Assembly (NCBI GenBank): GCA_028564705.1
Contig: JAPXFQ010001301.1
Location: 558,001 to 622,000, forward strand
DNA: 64,000 nucleotides
From: Apricaphanius iberus
Lineage: Eukaryota; Chordata; Actinopteri; Cyprinodontiformes; Aphaniidae
Reading direction: 5' to 3'
Shown one piece after another: positions 31,692-44,885 of this stretch; within the stretch, counting starts at the first letter, position 1; every line of letters starts with the position of its first letter. Position numbers and translations under genes: made by a program. Below the pieces are notes generated by a model that was given only the letters and a program-made list of their open reading frames with translations, did not search any database and was not told where the DNA came from.

Positions 31692-32067
31692 TTTGGTTTG
31701 GTCATCCATCCATTTTTTTAACCGCTTAATCCTTAATGGGTCACGGGGGTGCTGGTGCCTATCTCCAGCTGTCAATGGGCGAGAGGTGGGATACACCCTG
31801 GACAGGTCGCCAGTCCATCACAGGGCAGGACAAACAACCATGCACACACTCACACCTAAGGACAATTTACAGTCCTTAGGTGTGACCTGACAGTCATGTT
31901 TTTGGAATGTGGGAGGAAGCTGGACTACCTGGAGGGAACCCACGCATGCACGGGGAGAACATGCAAACTCCATGCAGAAAGACCCTGGATACAAACCCAC
32001 AACCTTCTTGCTGCAAGGCAACAGTGCTAACCACTGCGCCACCGTGCAACCCATTTGGTTTGGTCAT
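31692..32067 (-). mobile_element. Complete SINE family 2 copy with 14-bp target duplication
   Basis: TTTGGTTTGGTCAT occurs at 31692-31705 and again at 32054-32067, exactly flanking 31706-32053. On the - strand the element starts with a tRNA-like head: GTGGCGCAGTGGTTAGCACT, then TTGCCTTGCAGCAAGAAGGT and a degenerate B-box. It ends with AACCGCTTAATCC and GGATGGATG on the opposite reading. This copy defines the family for the copies at 17997, 26978/29879 and 43690. Confidence 0.92.
31851..31884. repeat. Perfect 13-bp inverted repeat inside the SINE
   Basis: CACACCTAAGGAC at 31851-31863 and GTCCTTAGGTGTG at 31872-31884 are exact reverse complements around an 8-base loop. The other SINE copies lack the second arm, so it arose in this copy. 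Confidence 0.92.
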
Positions 32068-32229
32068 TTACAGATAATTAAAAAAAAAAATCATTTAAAA
32101 CATAAACACAATAAATGACGAGGTGCAGGCAGAAGCTAAAGCTTATTGTGCCTGCCCTTAACTTTAAAAATCATAAATGCAGCATATTAATGGCATCTGT
32201 TCATAAAATTAACACATTAGTAGACCATT

Positions 32230-33150
32230 GTCCACACTAGAAGCAAATCTGTTTAATTCATTTTCATTCCATTGAATATTTTTCCATTGTTATTCTCTTG
32301 TAAATATTTTCGAACTGAAAAAGCCACGTGGCTTGTTTTAACTAATTACAGCAACTATTCCATAATTTTACTCCTTTTTTTGATAAGCAATGGTCTCTTA
32401 ATGTAAAATGAACTTGTGGTTGATTAAATATACATAGTCCTCTGAGATTATAATTACTTTCTCGCTCAGTAAACAATATTTGCAAGCATTTAGGAATTTT
32501 ATTATGTTTAACTTGGTAAATAAACTTTGCTGTGTACAAATCGACTAAGTCATAAAACTTCAAGATCTTTGATTGAAGAAACAGTGAATTACTTGGTGAA
32601 TTATAAGGTGCATAATTAATAAATCTGATATTCTTCTTTTGTAGTAGGAATATAGGATTGGTTCTAGTTTTATATGTATATCCCCATATTTCGATACCAT
32701 ACGTTAGGTATGGTGTGACAAGTGAGCTATAAAATAAATGTAATGCATTTTTTTCAAAATATATTGCAACTTATAAAAAATTGCAATCATTTCTGATACT
32801 TTCTTTTGCACGTTGAAAAAATACGGTTTCCATGTCATTTTACAATCAATTATCACGCCAAGAAATTTTATATGATTTACTCTTTCTATTTTGCTTCCGT
32901 TAATAGTGATCCTCATCTCATTATTTATCTCTTTATTACTAAATACCAGAAATTTCGTTTTATCTAAATTTATTGACAATTTATTCAGATCAAACCATTC
33001 TTTAGTTTATATAATTATCTCTCTACCACCAACACAAGCTCTATAAGATTTGGGGCAGAACAATAAATTGTTGTATCATCCGCAAAGAGAATGAAATTAA
33101 GAACATCCAATACTTTACAAAGGTCGTTTATATATAGCAAAAATCACTTT
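32230..33150 (-). mobile_element. LINE reverse transcriptase 3' half, antisense
   Basis: On the - strand: LFADDTTIYCSAPNLIEL (catalytic box) near 33110, LNKLSINLDKTKFLVFSNKE, VNHIKFLGVIIDCKMTWKPY, YLTYGIEIWGYTYKTRTNPI, ILKFYDLVDLYTAKFIYQVK, then RDHCLSKKGVKLWNSCCN followed by a stop at about 32342. It is a different LINE lineage from Rex1 and from the 27 kb element. One early frameshift and a premature end mark it as inactive. Confidence 0.75.
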
Positions 33151-36055
33151 GTGCCCAAAACAATATATTTAGCCATGTTTGTGATAAGGCAAGGGAACTT
33201 TATCTGTATAGCACACTTTAATCAGCAAGCCAGTTCAAGGTGACCTTTTTAGCAGACCTTTCATATTGTTTCAAATGGGCTGCAAGTATTGACAGCTGGA
33301 GAAAAATACTAATAGATTTACCTTCCTAATATTAGCATTCAAATTACCATAGGGAAAATTATTCAATAACTTAACATTCTTAATGCAGCAATTATCAAAA
33401 TGCTAAATTAAAAGGGAAATACAGTAACTTTCTGAATGTTCAGTATTTAATCATTTAATTGGTAGATTTGCATTATATTTTCATTATATTTTAGAAATTC
33501 TACGTTAATGTATGATTGCCTAGAAGTCTGAACAAACAGGCTAAATGCTATCGAAACTTAACCTTTGACAAACAACTAATGATAGGGAGAAGAGAACTTC
33601 CTCCTAAGAAGAACTAAAACACACTTGCATATAATTAAATAATCATGGCTACAAACATCAAATTAAGAAATCAGAAGGACTTAAGCAGGTCCTGCTGGAA
33701 CTACAATACTAAGTGTCCCCCTGAAATTATCTGACAATCAAGCGCACAGCCAAATTTTACAGAAATGAATGCAGGGCAGTATGGTAACTTCTATATCATC
33801 TTTACCATGTATTGATTTATCTCTTTTAACTTTATCATTGGTGCCACAGAGTTTAATGGTTCTTTAGTACAGAGGAAAAAGTTCCAGCATCTGCATAAAA
33901 TGTATTTTACAATCTAAGAAAAGCTTGTCTTCAAAGAAACCATTATATTATTTCACCTGAAGTATAGCTTTGAGAGAAGGGAACTGGTACAAAACTGACA
34001 AGATTTCTAATTACAACTGGAAATCCAAAACTTTTCAAACTAAACTTCTAAGTGTAAAAAAAAAGTGAGATATGTGAAAGCAAAGTTAATACAAATAATA
34101 TAGTTTTTGTTTGTTTTTTAGTACTTGTTTTTTTGGCTTTTGAATTAATTTTCAAAAGAAAATGTTTCTGATTGGATTAAATGATCCGAGAAAGGTTTAC
34201 TATTGGTCAGTCGATGTAGTGCGATCACTCAGCATGCACGTTTGGAGACATCTGGAAGGATGTGAGCAGACAGGGTGTTTTTGCCTTCACAGTAAAAGCA
34301 CACACTCACACGACCATTTGGCGCTGTTGTCATTCACTTGTCATGGAATAGTAAAGGAGACATTGAAACACAATACCTGTAGGTAGGGATGGGTATAGTT
34401 AAGGATTTATCGATACTACTACTCTTAACGGTACTCCTTATCGATCCGGTATTTTATCGGTATCCTTATCGGTACTTTTTGGAAAGACTAAAACAAAAGG
34501 GGAAAATAACAAATAATGAACTACAATTTTTTTTATTTTTAAGAATTGGAACAGCAAAGCACAGTTTGTTTTAGTCTGTGTTTTAGTTTTCTCGCTGTGA
34601 CATGCAGATTGTAATTCTGCTTACATGGAGAGGAGGACTGAAAGGCCCTCCTTACAGGAGCGGTAGCCACCAGATCACTACAGAAACAGTGATTAATTGG
34701 GTAGTCGATTTTTGCTGTTAAATTCTGCGATTCCATCTCTCTTTCCCACAATTTTTGATCTTTTCGTTCGCTCTGCCATCGTAACTGGTGAGCGGAGCTT
34801 CTTGTGAGAGCACGAGGCGAAAACCTAAGAGCGCAGCAGTAGCTCCTCCCACTTTCAGTTCCCGCGGGCTGCCAATACAGTATTTGGCTTGTGTTTATAT
34901 CTCTCACAAAAGATGAATACGACCTTAATTTTACCGCTATAGGCAGGGTATACGATTGTGGGAGCGCTCCTCAACAGAGCATTAGTGCAAAATAAAAAGT
35001 CCCACCCCTTGCTTCATGCTCTCTCCCTAAGCCACACCTCATTAACACAGGCATGCACAGCCAGCATGGTCTTGTTTGCTCTCCGCTACAGTCAACAACT
35101 CGGAGGACACAAGCCATTTCAACCAAAGTCACAAAATACAACGTGATCTTACCTGTTCAGCAGAAAATCAGCAACCAACGCATCGGTTAGCGAGCCGTTA
35201 GCTTCCCCGAGTTGACGCCACCGTGTAAATGCAGCAGCTCTGATTCAGATCTAATCGCCACTAACTTCGAACTAAATTCTTCACCAAACAAACACGTCGG
35301 GTACTGCAGCTGGCGCAATGAATTTATCTGTTGGTAAGGTAGCGCAAGCTCACTTCCTGTTTACAGGCTGGAACGAGCATTGCGTGCAAACTAAGGTGGC
35401 GCACAGAGGGGGAGGTGCTGGAACACGGAACCTTTGCTTACAAAGCCTCTTATTTTGGACGGACCGTGGAAGTTGATTGGATGAGGTTTTCCCAGGATTT
35501 CCCGCTGTAGAAAGAATGAAATGTACTCTGTCAAGTTTAAGAACTCTTAACTTATAGGTTGCTACTGGTATATAAAGAGCATTTGTTGCAGTTTTAGAAA
35601 AAGTGTTTTAAAATGAAATCCTTTACCCTGCTTTTAAGAGGACTGATAAGGCTGAATCTTAAGCCCCACCATGCTCACACACACAAACATAGTTGTGGGG
35701 ACATCGGTCTAGAAACGTATTCTTGGGCTGAAGTTGTCATCAATAAAAAAATGAATAATTGGTGCCAAGAGATTTCAGTTACATTGTTGTTGTATTTATT
35801 TACCTATTTATTTGTGTTGTAGTTGTGTAGTTCTTAGTTCATATAATATTGTTTGTTTTGTTAATGTTGCTCCTTTTTTTTTTTTCATCTCTCTGCCGTC
35901 CTGCGGATGTGGAGGACGGGGAAATTTTCTTGTGTTGTTTTTGTTCCCCTTCCTCTCTTGTATCGTCATCTCACACTCCTACCTCTCTTGTCTCTCTTCT
36001 TCATATGTGGTGTGTTACTAATATTAGCTTTTGTTACTGTGGTCCCATCTCTTTA
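33151..36055. other. AT-rich intergenic DNA
   Basis: A SINE/LINE tail fragment lies near 33185-33245 (CTTTATCTGTATAGCACACT). TAGGGATGGGTATAG at 34384-34398 matches the terminus of the hAT MITE at 45306 and is followed by TATCGATCCGGTATT-like sequence. A T-rich, C/T-rich patch lies near 35870-36010. The reading frames here have no known similarity. Confidence 0.35.
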
Positions 36056-36059
36056 TTGA

Positions 36060-36475
36060 CCAGTCCGCCCCATATAGTTCTGGACGGTTTCCTCACCATT
36101 CCCATGATCATGTGTACCCCTTTAGGTGAGATCTTGCATGGAGCCCCAGGTTGAGGGAGCCTGTCAGGTACTACAGCCTACAGGTAATGAGTTGTAGATA
36201 GATACGCTTCTTGAAGAAGTAGCAGGTCTGTGAGGGACAGAATTCTTGTTTGTAGGGTCTAAATAATTGCCTTGTGCACCATTACATTTTTTTATTTTTT
36301 TTTATTCATACACTAAGATTTCCTGGATTTTTTCTTTTAACAATCTGTCACTCACAGTTAAATGTACCTATGATGAAAATTACAGACCTCTCTCATCGTT
36401 TTATGTTATCTTTTTGGACAACTAGCACAATTGGTGGCTGCCAAATACTTTTTTGCCCCATTGTAAGTATATAGA
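36060..36475 (-). mobile_element. Tc1-like transposon end
   Basis: GAGATCTTGCATGGAGCCCC, then AGCAGGTCTGTGAGGGACAG, AAATTACAGACCTCTCTCAT and CAAATACTTTTTTGCCCCAT is the familiar terminal part of fish Tc1-like elements, of the same broad family as the element from 60588. The transposase start is partly included on the - strand. The rest is missing. Confidence 0.7.
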
Positions 36476-38855
36476 TAGAAGTATACTATATTAAATATGA
36501 ATACTAAATATTCTATACACCTGGTGACACAAGGAAGGCATGAAATTATAGTGATATATCTTTAGGAATTTCTGTTGTAATGTGCTAAACAATTTAAAAT
36601 AGAATCAAAATAAGAAACTAAATTAAGGATTTGCATAAAATTGACCATCTATACAACCAATAGTGTAAAACATGGAAAATAAGAACTTACATCTGCTGTC
36701 TATTATTTCCAAGTAAAATGAGTGTATGCAAGAAGAAGTTACGTTTGAGGGGTGCTACAATCCAATGCTATGAGTTCTTTTCTTTTTGAGCTCATTTGGT
36801 TCACAAATATGTTTCAGCACATAACATGATCAGTGATTGCTCTTAATCTCAGCCAATTAAAATATTTCCCTTCATTCAGACTCCGACAAAATTGGATCGA
36901 ATGCCCTTATTGGTGCTTATGGTCCTAACAGGAAGATGGGTCTATATTTTAATCCTGCTGGATCCCATGCCATTTTACTGAAGCCCAGATTATAGTAATA
37001 CAAACTCTCAACTACAATAAAACATTGTACTGTAATAACTCTTCTTGTAAAGTGCCTTGATATGATATCTGTTGTGAAATGGCGCTATATAAATAAACTG
37101 AATTGAATTGAACTAGCAGCACTATTTAGTCAACTTCCAGGCCCATTTAAAGGAGACAGGGCTATATCGATCATTTTGATTCTAGTTTTTTTATTTTCTT
37201 TAAATTCACACCACTATAAATTATCTTAACATAAAAATAAAAACTACTATCTGGTTTCTTGTTACATGGAGTCAGACCAGTCATCCACAATACTTTTCAG
37301 TGTTAAGGCTGTTTAAATTTCCATAAGTCTTTTCAGATCAACTTTAAACAGGAACAGTACTGTTTGTTACATGAGTGTTGGATACACTTGAGGTTAACCT
37401 GAAATCATTTTAGGACTTTAAACAGAAACAAATTGACAGAGGGTGTGCTTTCTTTTAACAAATTTTTCCTTGTTTCAGGTCAGGGAGAATGAATCTGTAC
37501 TGCCCCCTGCAGACAAATCTCAGTACAACAGCAAAAGTCTTGCTTACTACACAGGAAATGATTTAATAGTTCAACATTCTAGCATGAGGAAGACTCATAT
37601 GTTAGTTCATGGCTTAAAATCAGTTACATTAGGAAGCAGATATTTATATTAACAGACAACAACATGAACACATAACAAATACAAGCACTACAATTTGATA
37701 CATATTTCTTAAAGTTTCAAACTTCATCTTACCATCACACTTGGAATTACAGCATGGCATCCTGACCCAACAGACCAGTTACTGCTGTGCTCAGTTCTCT
37801 GAGTTTTGGATACTATCAACTTAAAATGGAATATAATCACTTAGACAGAACAGTGGAGGGAGTTGATATTGCACCTAAAATGTAAGATCAGTTAAGAAGA
37901 TGGCATACTAAATCTTCATGCACAAACATTACTTTGGTTGTCTCATTGGATCCCTTTCTAGAGTATTTCCATTTTTTTCCTAGGACAAGCTTAGAGTACC
38001 TGTGCCTGTTCTTCAAACCAACAGGAAGCATGAGCTGCAACTGTAATTCAATAATGATCTTTAGTTTCCAGCTTATGCAAAATATACCAGTATACACAAA
38101 CTAAGGAAATTGTTTTTAGTCATCCCAAGCCATCTGATATTGCGCACCTTATATTCATGAAATTGACATATTCAGCACACCTTGTTGTTCACAGCTTAAA
38201 CTGAACTACTAGGGTTTTAAATGCATTTCTGGTAAAAAAAAAAAAAGTTTTAATTATTTCCAATATCTTGATTAAGAACCCAAAGGAATGGATACATCAT
38301 ATACAGTGCCTGCTAAGGTATTTACATGAGAACTTTTTATATCTTTACGCTACAGCAGCAAACTTCAATGTATTTTCATTGAAATTTGATGATGTAGACC
38401 TGGGGGTGAGTGACCTGCGACCACAGACATACAAATGGCTCTTTGGACCTTCCACAGTTTCTCTTAATACATCTAGCTAAAATAGAACAAGATAAACAGG
38501 TTTCATCAGTTTTTTGTTTTGTTTTTTTTTTTGCATGGAAAAATTACAAGGAATTACAAAAGTACCAGTCATATTTTTCATATCGTTTTGCAAACAGTTT
38601 CTTTTTTCCCACAATAATCCTTTCCACAAGTTTTTCACACAGCTCAACATCGCATACTAAAAAATGTTTTCATGCTCTCTTGAAAGGTTTTTTCTTTATT
38701 TTAAAACCTAAAAATAGAAATAAAATGATGGTTCTTCCAAAGACACTAAAAATGTCCTATAGGAGATATTCATCAAACCTTGTAAGTTGTCTTTTTCAAA
38801 ACGTCAGTTAACATTTATTTAACTGGGTTGTGGATAAAAATAGCTCTTAAAAAGC
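36476..38855. other. AT-rich intergenic DNA with a LINE/SINE tail
   Basis: At 37045-37113, AAGTGCCTTGATATGATATC and GGCGCTATATAAATAAACTG followed by AATTGAATTGAA repeats is the tail of an L2-type LINE or SINE in + orientation. The rest is AT-rich with no supported gene. Confidence 0.45.
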
Positions 38856-38859
38856 AGAC

Positions 38860-39800
38860 CACAGTTGGTGAGACTGAAGGATTGTGTGTCAAACCAGCTG
38901 GTGAGCAAAAAAAGGGAGGAGCACCACAGGGGACTGTACTCTCACCATTCCTTTTCACTCTGTACACCTCAGACTTCCAGTATAAGACGGAGACCTGGAT
39001 GACTCTGCAGTCACCGGGTGTGTCATAAATGGACAAAAAGAAGACAACAGAGAGCTGGGTGACAGCTTTGTAGCATGGCGTGGAAACAGTCATCTTACCT
39101 TGAATGTGAGCAAAACAAAGGAGATGATTGTAGATTAACAAAAAAAAACCATGGCTGATTTAAACACTGTTTCCAACATGGGAGAAGAAGTGGAGGTGAT
39201 GGAGGATATATTCCTGGGACGACTGGGGTTCTCTATTTAACGTAATTGGATTGTAATCGGAGGGTTGTAGGTTTGATGACAGCTTCCACCTGTCACTTGT
39301 CGATGTACCACAAGTTGCCTACGTAATATTTGTGTGAATGGGTCAATGGGGCTCCAGTGTAAAGACCTTGATAGCATGACTAGAAGTGCTACAATTTAAA
39401 TATACCAGAGTTCCCCTGGCAACAAAGAGGACTGACCTTCAAGTTTGCAAGATGCTGCATATCTGATATATGTCTGTTGTGGAATGTATATCATCAGAGC
39501 CAGGAATATTTAACAGGTTCAACCTCCTGTAAAAGAAGGCTGGTTCTGTTCTGGGGATGACTGTGGAACCTCTTGAAATGCTGGTGCAAAAAAAATATTT
39601 TTCTCGTAACTCAAGAAAATTATAGACAACCTGATTATCATCTTCATGAGACTATCATGCAACAACAGTGTCTGAGTGTCTTAAGAGCTTATTATACAGA
39701 GGATAATTCGGAACTGCTTTAATACAGTCCACTACAGGAGATCCTTCTTGCCCACAGCCATCAGCATCTACTGTGACTCTTTAAAGATACTTGAAAGACA
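38860..39800 (+). mobile_element. Rex1-like LINE fragment interrupted by a SINE
   Basis: KKGGAPQGTVLSPFLFTLYT (motif B) is followed by GQKEDNRELGDSF, NVSKTKEMIVD and, after 39410, the C-terminal end (near 39590-39760: QENYRQPDYHLHETIMQQQC and HSHQHLL). A decayed family-1 SINE (39243-39400: TTGTAATCGGAGGGTTGTAG) splits it. Numerous stops. Confidence 0.7.
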
Positions 39801-40360
39801 TTAGTTACTAGATGATTAGTTATAAATGGTACATGGCCTATATTTGTATAGCGCTTTACTTAGTCTCTACGGACCCCAAAGCACTCTACGCTACATTATG
39901 TTGAAGACGTCCATTAGTCTGTCTACTGCAGCTGCATGCTCAGCTTCTTTGGTTCAACAACATATAAATCTCATCCACATCTGTCTGAAATTAGGGACAT
40001 TTTAGTCACATCTGTCTACACATGGACGCTCTGAAAGTCAGGTTTTACTGAGCCAATAAAATTCTAATACTTCAAACTTTTCTAAACCTCCATAGGGACA
40101 GAAAATAACCTGAACTGTAATTCTACATAGTTTTTAATTTTCTTTTTAATAGTTTTGTCAAATCTTTGACCTTCTGCAAATGATAAAATTTTACAAGACA
40201 AAAAGTAGGAGCCATTATTAACATCTATCTATTACAACCTTTTACAAATTAAAGGTCTTGTTCACTTGTTTTTTTAATAAATATGCTGCAGTCTCTAGTT
40301 TGAATGCATGCCATGTGAGTTTTTTTTTTCTGTGAAAAAAATGATTATGACTTTTACATA
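39801..40360. other. Short intergenic stretch
   Basis: GGCCTATATTTGTATAGCGC to AAAGCACTCTACGCTACATT at 39833-39897 is a fragment of a common fish SINE/LINE tail. Nothing else was recognised. Confidence 0.45.
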
Positions 40361-40363
40361 AAG

Positions 40364-41292
40364 TTACAGTGTGTAGTTTCTTGACTGTAGGGGGAAGTAA
40401 AAACCTCAATCCTTGCAAGCCGGCCTTACTTTTCTGTAGAGCTAGGACGGTGGCCATACAATCTGTGGCAAAAATCTCAATAGCAGAATTTCTAATGAAT
40501 GAAAAAAGCATAAAAAAATAATGAATAAACTGGAATGTTAGACGGAATTACCTCAATGGAAAAAATTGACATATTTCAGGGTAGTTTCACTGTGAATGGC
40601 GCTGGTATGAAAACAAAACACATTGGTGAACGTTGTTACCTGTGCAGTAGAAAGCTTGCAACATCATTTTGTTTTCACTGCTGCTTCACATAATTCCATT
40701 GAGTGAATGTGATGCTGACATTTACCATAGTTTTCTGGTGGTGTTGATAGTTTCTGTGGCTTCTGCCTCTGATGCAGAGCTGCAGGCTGGGTCCGAGTCA
40801 CAGGAAGGCTCAGACACAACAGCTGAGAGCGCAACGGCATCTCTGGCCACCTCGCTCTGCCTCTCCCCTAGCCAAGACAGCGAGCTGCATTTGGTGCATC
40901 TTAGATTGGGTAGGTTGGTCAGGGTAGGAGAACGTTTTTTAAGAGTGTTCATGGAGCTCTTCATTTAAACCTCTGATGAGGACGAGCGGAAAAGGGATGT
41001 AACCGCGTATTGAGAAATCAGTAAAGGCAGTTTGTGCACATCCATTCACGTAGAAGGAACACGGCGTCCAATATGTCGGTCCCCTATATACTATGGCAAG
41101 CACCTATGTATGTTAGAGCTTTTTATGGTTATGTGTTATGAAACAGACAATATTTTTTAAGAATTTGGCATAGTTTCATTCATTTTCAACAATATTTTGA
41201 TGGATATTTCCAGAAATTAAAAACTACTAATACAGCTTGATTGCAATTATTTAGCTTTTTACTGCTCCCTACCGTCAAGAAACTGTCACTCT
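40364..41292. mobile_element. Non-autonomous DNA element with about 38-bp inverted ends
   Basis: The left end contains TTTCTTGACTGTAGGGGGAA followed by GTAAAAA. The right end, reverse-complemented, contains TTTCTTGACGGTAGGGAGCA followed by GTAAAAA. The interior holds the segment related to 30880-31075. A 100-residue open frame at 40669-40968 lacks known similarity and is probably chance. The TAA triplets just outside both ends could be a target duplication. Confidence 0.6.
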
Positions 41293-43685
41293 AATAATGT
41301 TCATGATATGCAATGGTCTCACCTCTGGATGACTAACATAATCATTAATGACACTCTTATGCTGGCTTTGAACAAACAAATAACTTAGCTTACTTCCCGG
41401 GTGATGTTCCAGAGATAAATTCGAACAGTTTTTTCCCCAGTTCCTCTTTCTTGGGTAAAAAATGTAATGCAATAATGTTTTATCTCTACAAATAACATAA
41501 CCTAAACATCTTCCTCCCTGTTGTGGAGTTGGTTATGGTGCCTTCCATTTGCAGTCTCTCGGAATTTGGAAATTCCAACTTCAGAATGGGGAAAAATCAG
41601 CTGAACGTCCAAGGAAATCCGACTTCCCCCGTTGGGAGGTCGAAAGTTTTTTTCTCGCTCAGACACTGACTTTCAATATGAAGTTAAGTTTTCTATTGGA
41701 AACTTCAAGAGTCCCTACTGAAAAATTGCATCAACAATAGTCGCTGTGGTGGAAAAAAGGTTCTATGACAAGACACACGTGTAAGAATGCGTCTAAAATC
41801 AATGTTACATGTAGAGCTTGCAAATCAAAATGAAATAAAAATGGGGATTGCAAATGGATAGTACAGCTTAAAACGATGTTTGTAAGAGGTACCAGCAACA
41901 ATGTCTACCTGGCGCGCGCCATATTGGAACTCCTTATCTGACTATGTTAACTGGAGTGTTGTTTATTCTGTCTAGAGTTTAAGCCAGCCCCGACTTCCCA
42001 GGTAAATGGAACCCTCTATTAGCTTCTCCTAGGGGAGACATGCTCTGCTCTCTCCTGGCTGCAAAAACCTATACAACCTTAAGGTGGGTGGTACCCAAGG
42101 TAGGCAAGATCATAAATACTAGTGTATTGGCACAACTCTTTGTATTCGAATTTTTCAGTAGGGACTCTTCAAGTTTCCACAAGAAAGGTTAACTTCATTA
42201 CACTTTATCCAGCAACAGACGCCCTGCTGAAAATAAACAGCATCCCAGCCTTCTGCTTACAGATGTTATGACCAGCTAGTCTTTTAATTGAGTGTACGAT
42301 CCAGATTAATGTCATCTAGAGTCAGTGTGTTCACTACTTTGGATTATGTTTATTTTTCTTAAAGATAGTAAATGATTGTGTTTGTAGAGGCTGGACAATC
42401 ACTGGTCTGTAAGGACATCGAGTCCACAGGTTTCCAAAAAAAAAAGGCATTATCTGCTGTGCCTGATTGTGTTTTGTGCAGCTGACAAGGCTGGGCTTTA
42501 TTTCTGGTACGGTTATGAAAAAGGCAGTCTTTATCGGTGCTCACTTCAGACCAGAGAAATACAATCCTGACTACATGATGGAGCATAACATGGGATACCA
42601 AAGCCAAGAGCAGGTGCACACAGCTTCATCTGGACCACTGTCAGTGGCTGCTTTTCTGTAGCAATCACGAGACATGATCATGGATCGATCGAAGCCTTAG
42701 TTCTACGCAGACTGGATCCATACATTGTAAGTCTTGCTGTCTAACATCTGCTAATTACCAACTTTGTTGAAAGTATATCAAAGATTAGAAAGTTAGCTTG
42801 CAGCATCCAGGCTAATAACTTTACTTTCGTTTAGAAATGTTTTTGCCATTAATTCTCCCCGTGTCTCTCTCTGCTCTCTGGGGCGCACAGCAGCAGACTC
42901 ATAGTTGTGCTCCATCATATGTTTGATTGTACATTTTTTAAGTTTCTTCTGTGTCAGAGTTGGTATTAAAATCCACAGTGGATCGATTGTCACGTCCAGT
43001 CTGGTAGAGGTTATGTTTTTTCATGCAAGACTTAGAAAGAAAGACTTCACGAAGGAACTTATGTATGAGTAGGCTACCTTTTTTTTTATAAAACATCCTA
43101 ATATACTTGTGTAAAAAGTGGTTTAAGGGAGCATCTAACCTGCAGTCTGCTCTTTAAATGTCATTACACAGAAAAAATGTAAAAAAAAATTCCTTGACCG
43201 TACCGAAAATGAACTGAACTGTGAAATTGAAGCATGGTATATACCTTATCGTCATCTCTGTGGAGTTCTTCCATGACAGTACTGAACAGAGACTTTCGGT
43301 GCACGCCCCCCAGTGAGCACTCATTTTCTTTGTGATGTAGAAGAGAATAGCTTTTTTTTTTGACTCACTAGTTTTTGCTGTCCATTTCCTTTCTGTGGCT
43401 AATGCAGGCAAGGGGGGCTGAACAAATGTTTTACATGCAGCATGCATATACAATTCAGAGTGACTAATCATATTTCCAAACGTATTTTTGAACTATGATC
43501 TTATTTTTTAAACACTTGCTGTGGGTAAGTATTACAAGGTTTCTCAGTGAATGAGACCTTTTATTATGCTAAAGGTTGCAAATCAAAATATATTTGATGA
43601 TAAATATAGTTTACACAGGTAAGAAGAGCTACAAATATTAATATTTGTTCATACATACACCCCTAGGTGCTTTGCCTGCTGCTGC
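41293..43685. other. Intergenic DNA, unassigned
   Basis: 41550-42190 contains CTTCCCCCGTTGGGAGGTCG, GGCGCGCGCCATATTGGAAC and ACTTCCCAGGTAAATGGAAC, suggesting a decayed MITE, but the ends could not be fixed. No gene or RNA was supported. Confidence 0.3.
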
Positions 43686-43689
43686 TTAG

Positions 43690-43870
43690 CTGTACAATGG
43701 CACAATTGATAGCATTGTTGCCTTGCATCAAGAAGGTCCTAGGTCCGAATCCCAACCTGGGGTCTTTCTGCCTGGAGTTTGCATGTTCTCTCTATGAATA
43801 TGTGTGTTCCAAAAATATGACGGATAGGTTGATTGGTCTTTATAAATTGCCCTAAGGTGTGTGTGTGCGC
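43690..43870 (+). mobile_element. SINE family 2, + orientation, 5' part
   Basis: TGGCACAATTGATAGCATTG, then TTGCCTTGCATCAAGAAGGT and GGTCCGAATCCC (B-box-like), followed by GGGGTCTTTCTGCCTGGAGT and TTGCATGTTCTCTC. This is the tRNA-like head of the SINE complete at 31706-32053. The tail is missing. Confidence 0.75.
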
Positions 43871-44469
43871 ATATGAATATGGTGTCCTTATTGGTCGTCT
43901 CATTTTGTTCCTAGAGTCTAGATTGTTGTAAAGTCTGTTCAGGTGTGTCCAGAAGTCTAATGACAACATTTCCATCATACTGTGGTGGTGGAGAAGAAGA
44001 AGAGAGATGGGGAGATAGGAGCTGATGAGTAGAATAAATCTGCAGCTGTAGGGATGGCAGGGGAGTGATGATCCTTGCTGCTTAGAGGCCCCTTCTTGTG
44101 TTAGCATGAGGAAGCCTAGACGAAAAAAAATGATGCAGAGTCAGTGATCATCGCTCTGTGAGACAAAGGACTAAGAAACAAAGAGAGGTGGGACTTTTGT
44201 TAGAGAAACTGATGCGCAGGTTTATTCTTGAACAAGTTCATTGAATGTTGAATTTTTTGGTGGACGTGAACTAAACTCACTCATTCTGATGAAGGTTATA
44301 GTGAACCCACTCATTCAGGCATTTGTGAATGCCGCTCTCTCGCAGTTCATTTTTTCAAGGATGCCAAATTTCATTGAGCCAATAACAAAAGCCCAGCTAA
44401 ACTCATGGCGATTAAAAAACCAAATCTGTCAACACTAGACATAAAGTTGCACTGAGTATGCTTCTGGTG

Positions 44470-44885
44470 TCAAACTGCAAAGTATGCAGATAAATTTCAG
44501 TGATTGCAGCAGCAGCAGTAATTCGAAATCAATGAATAAAGCAGCAATTTTGTGTGACCATCTAAAAGATTTGTTTGAACAGTTTAGTGATGATCCAGGT
44601 GGGAAAATTCTTACATTTTTGAGTAAACTTTGCTGGCGGTTCTCAAGAAGCTACTCCGGACATCAACAACGTTAACAGCAAACTTGAAACGGCATATTGA
44701 CATAAAACATCCGGCTAGCCTTTCAAGCTATGCGCAAATCACCCAAAAAATTAAAAAAACACAGCAATGAAGTACCAAAACAAATCCTCTACCACTCAAA
44801 AGCAGATAACGGGGTACAGTAGCAGCAACTCTGTTGTCTTCTTCTCCCAGCCACAGCTGGACAACCCGACATATTGTCGGAGAAC
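44470..44885 (+). pseudogene. hAT-type BED zinc-finger fragment
   Basis: After a shift, the sequence near 44655-44755 reads TLTANLKRHIDIKHPASLSS, the His-rich half of a BED finger as in ZBED/hAT transposases. It is preceded by an Asn/Ser-rich frame starting at 44484. No intact finger and no catalytic region were seen. It is unrelated in position to the hAT piece at 22570. Confidence 0.5.

Noticed and set aside
40669..40968. Ser/Glu-rich open frame and its - strand partner
   Set aside because: It lies inside a non-autonomous inverted-end element; no homology was recognised.
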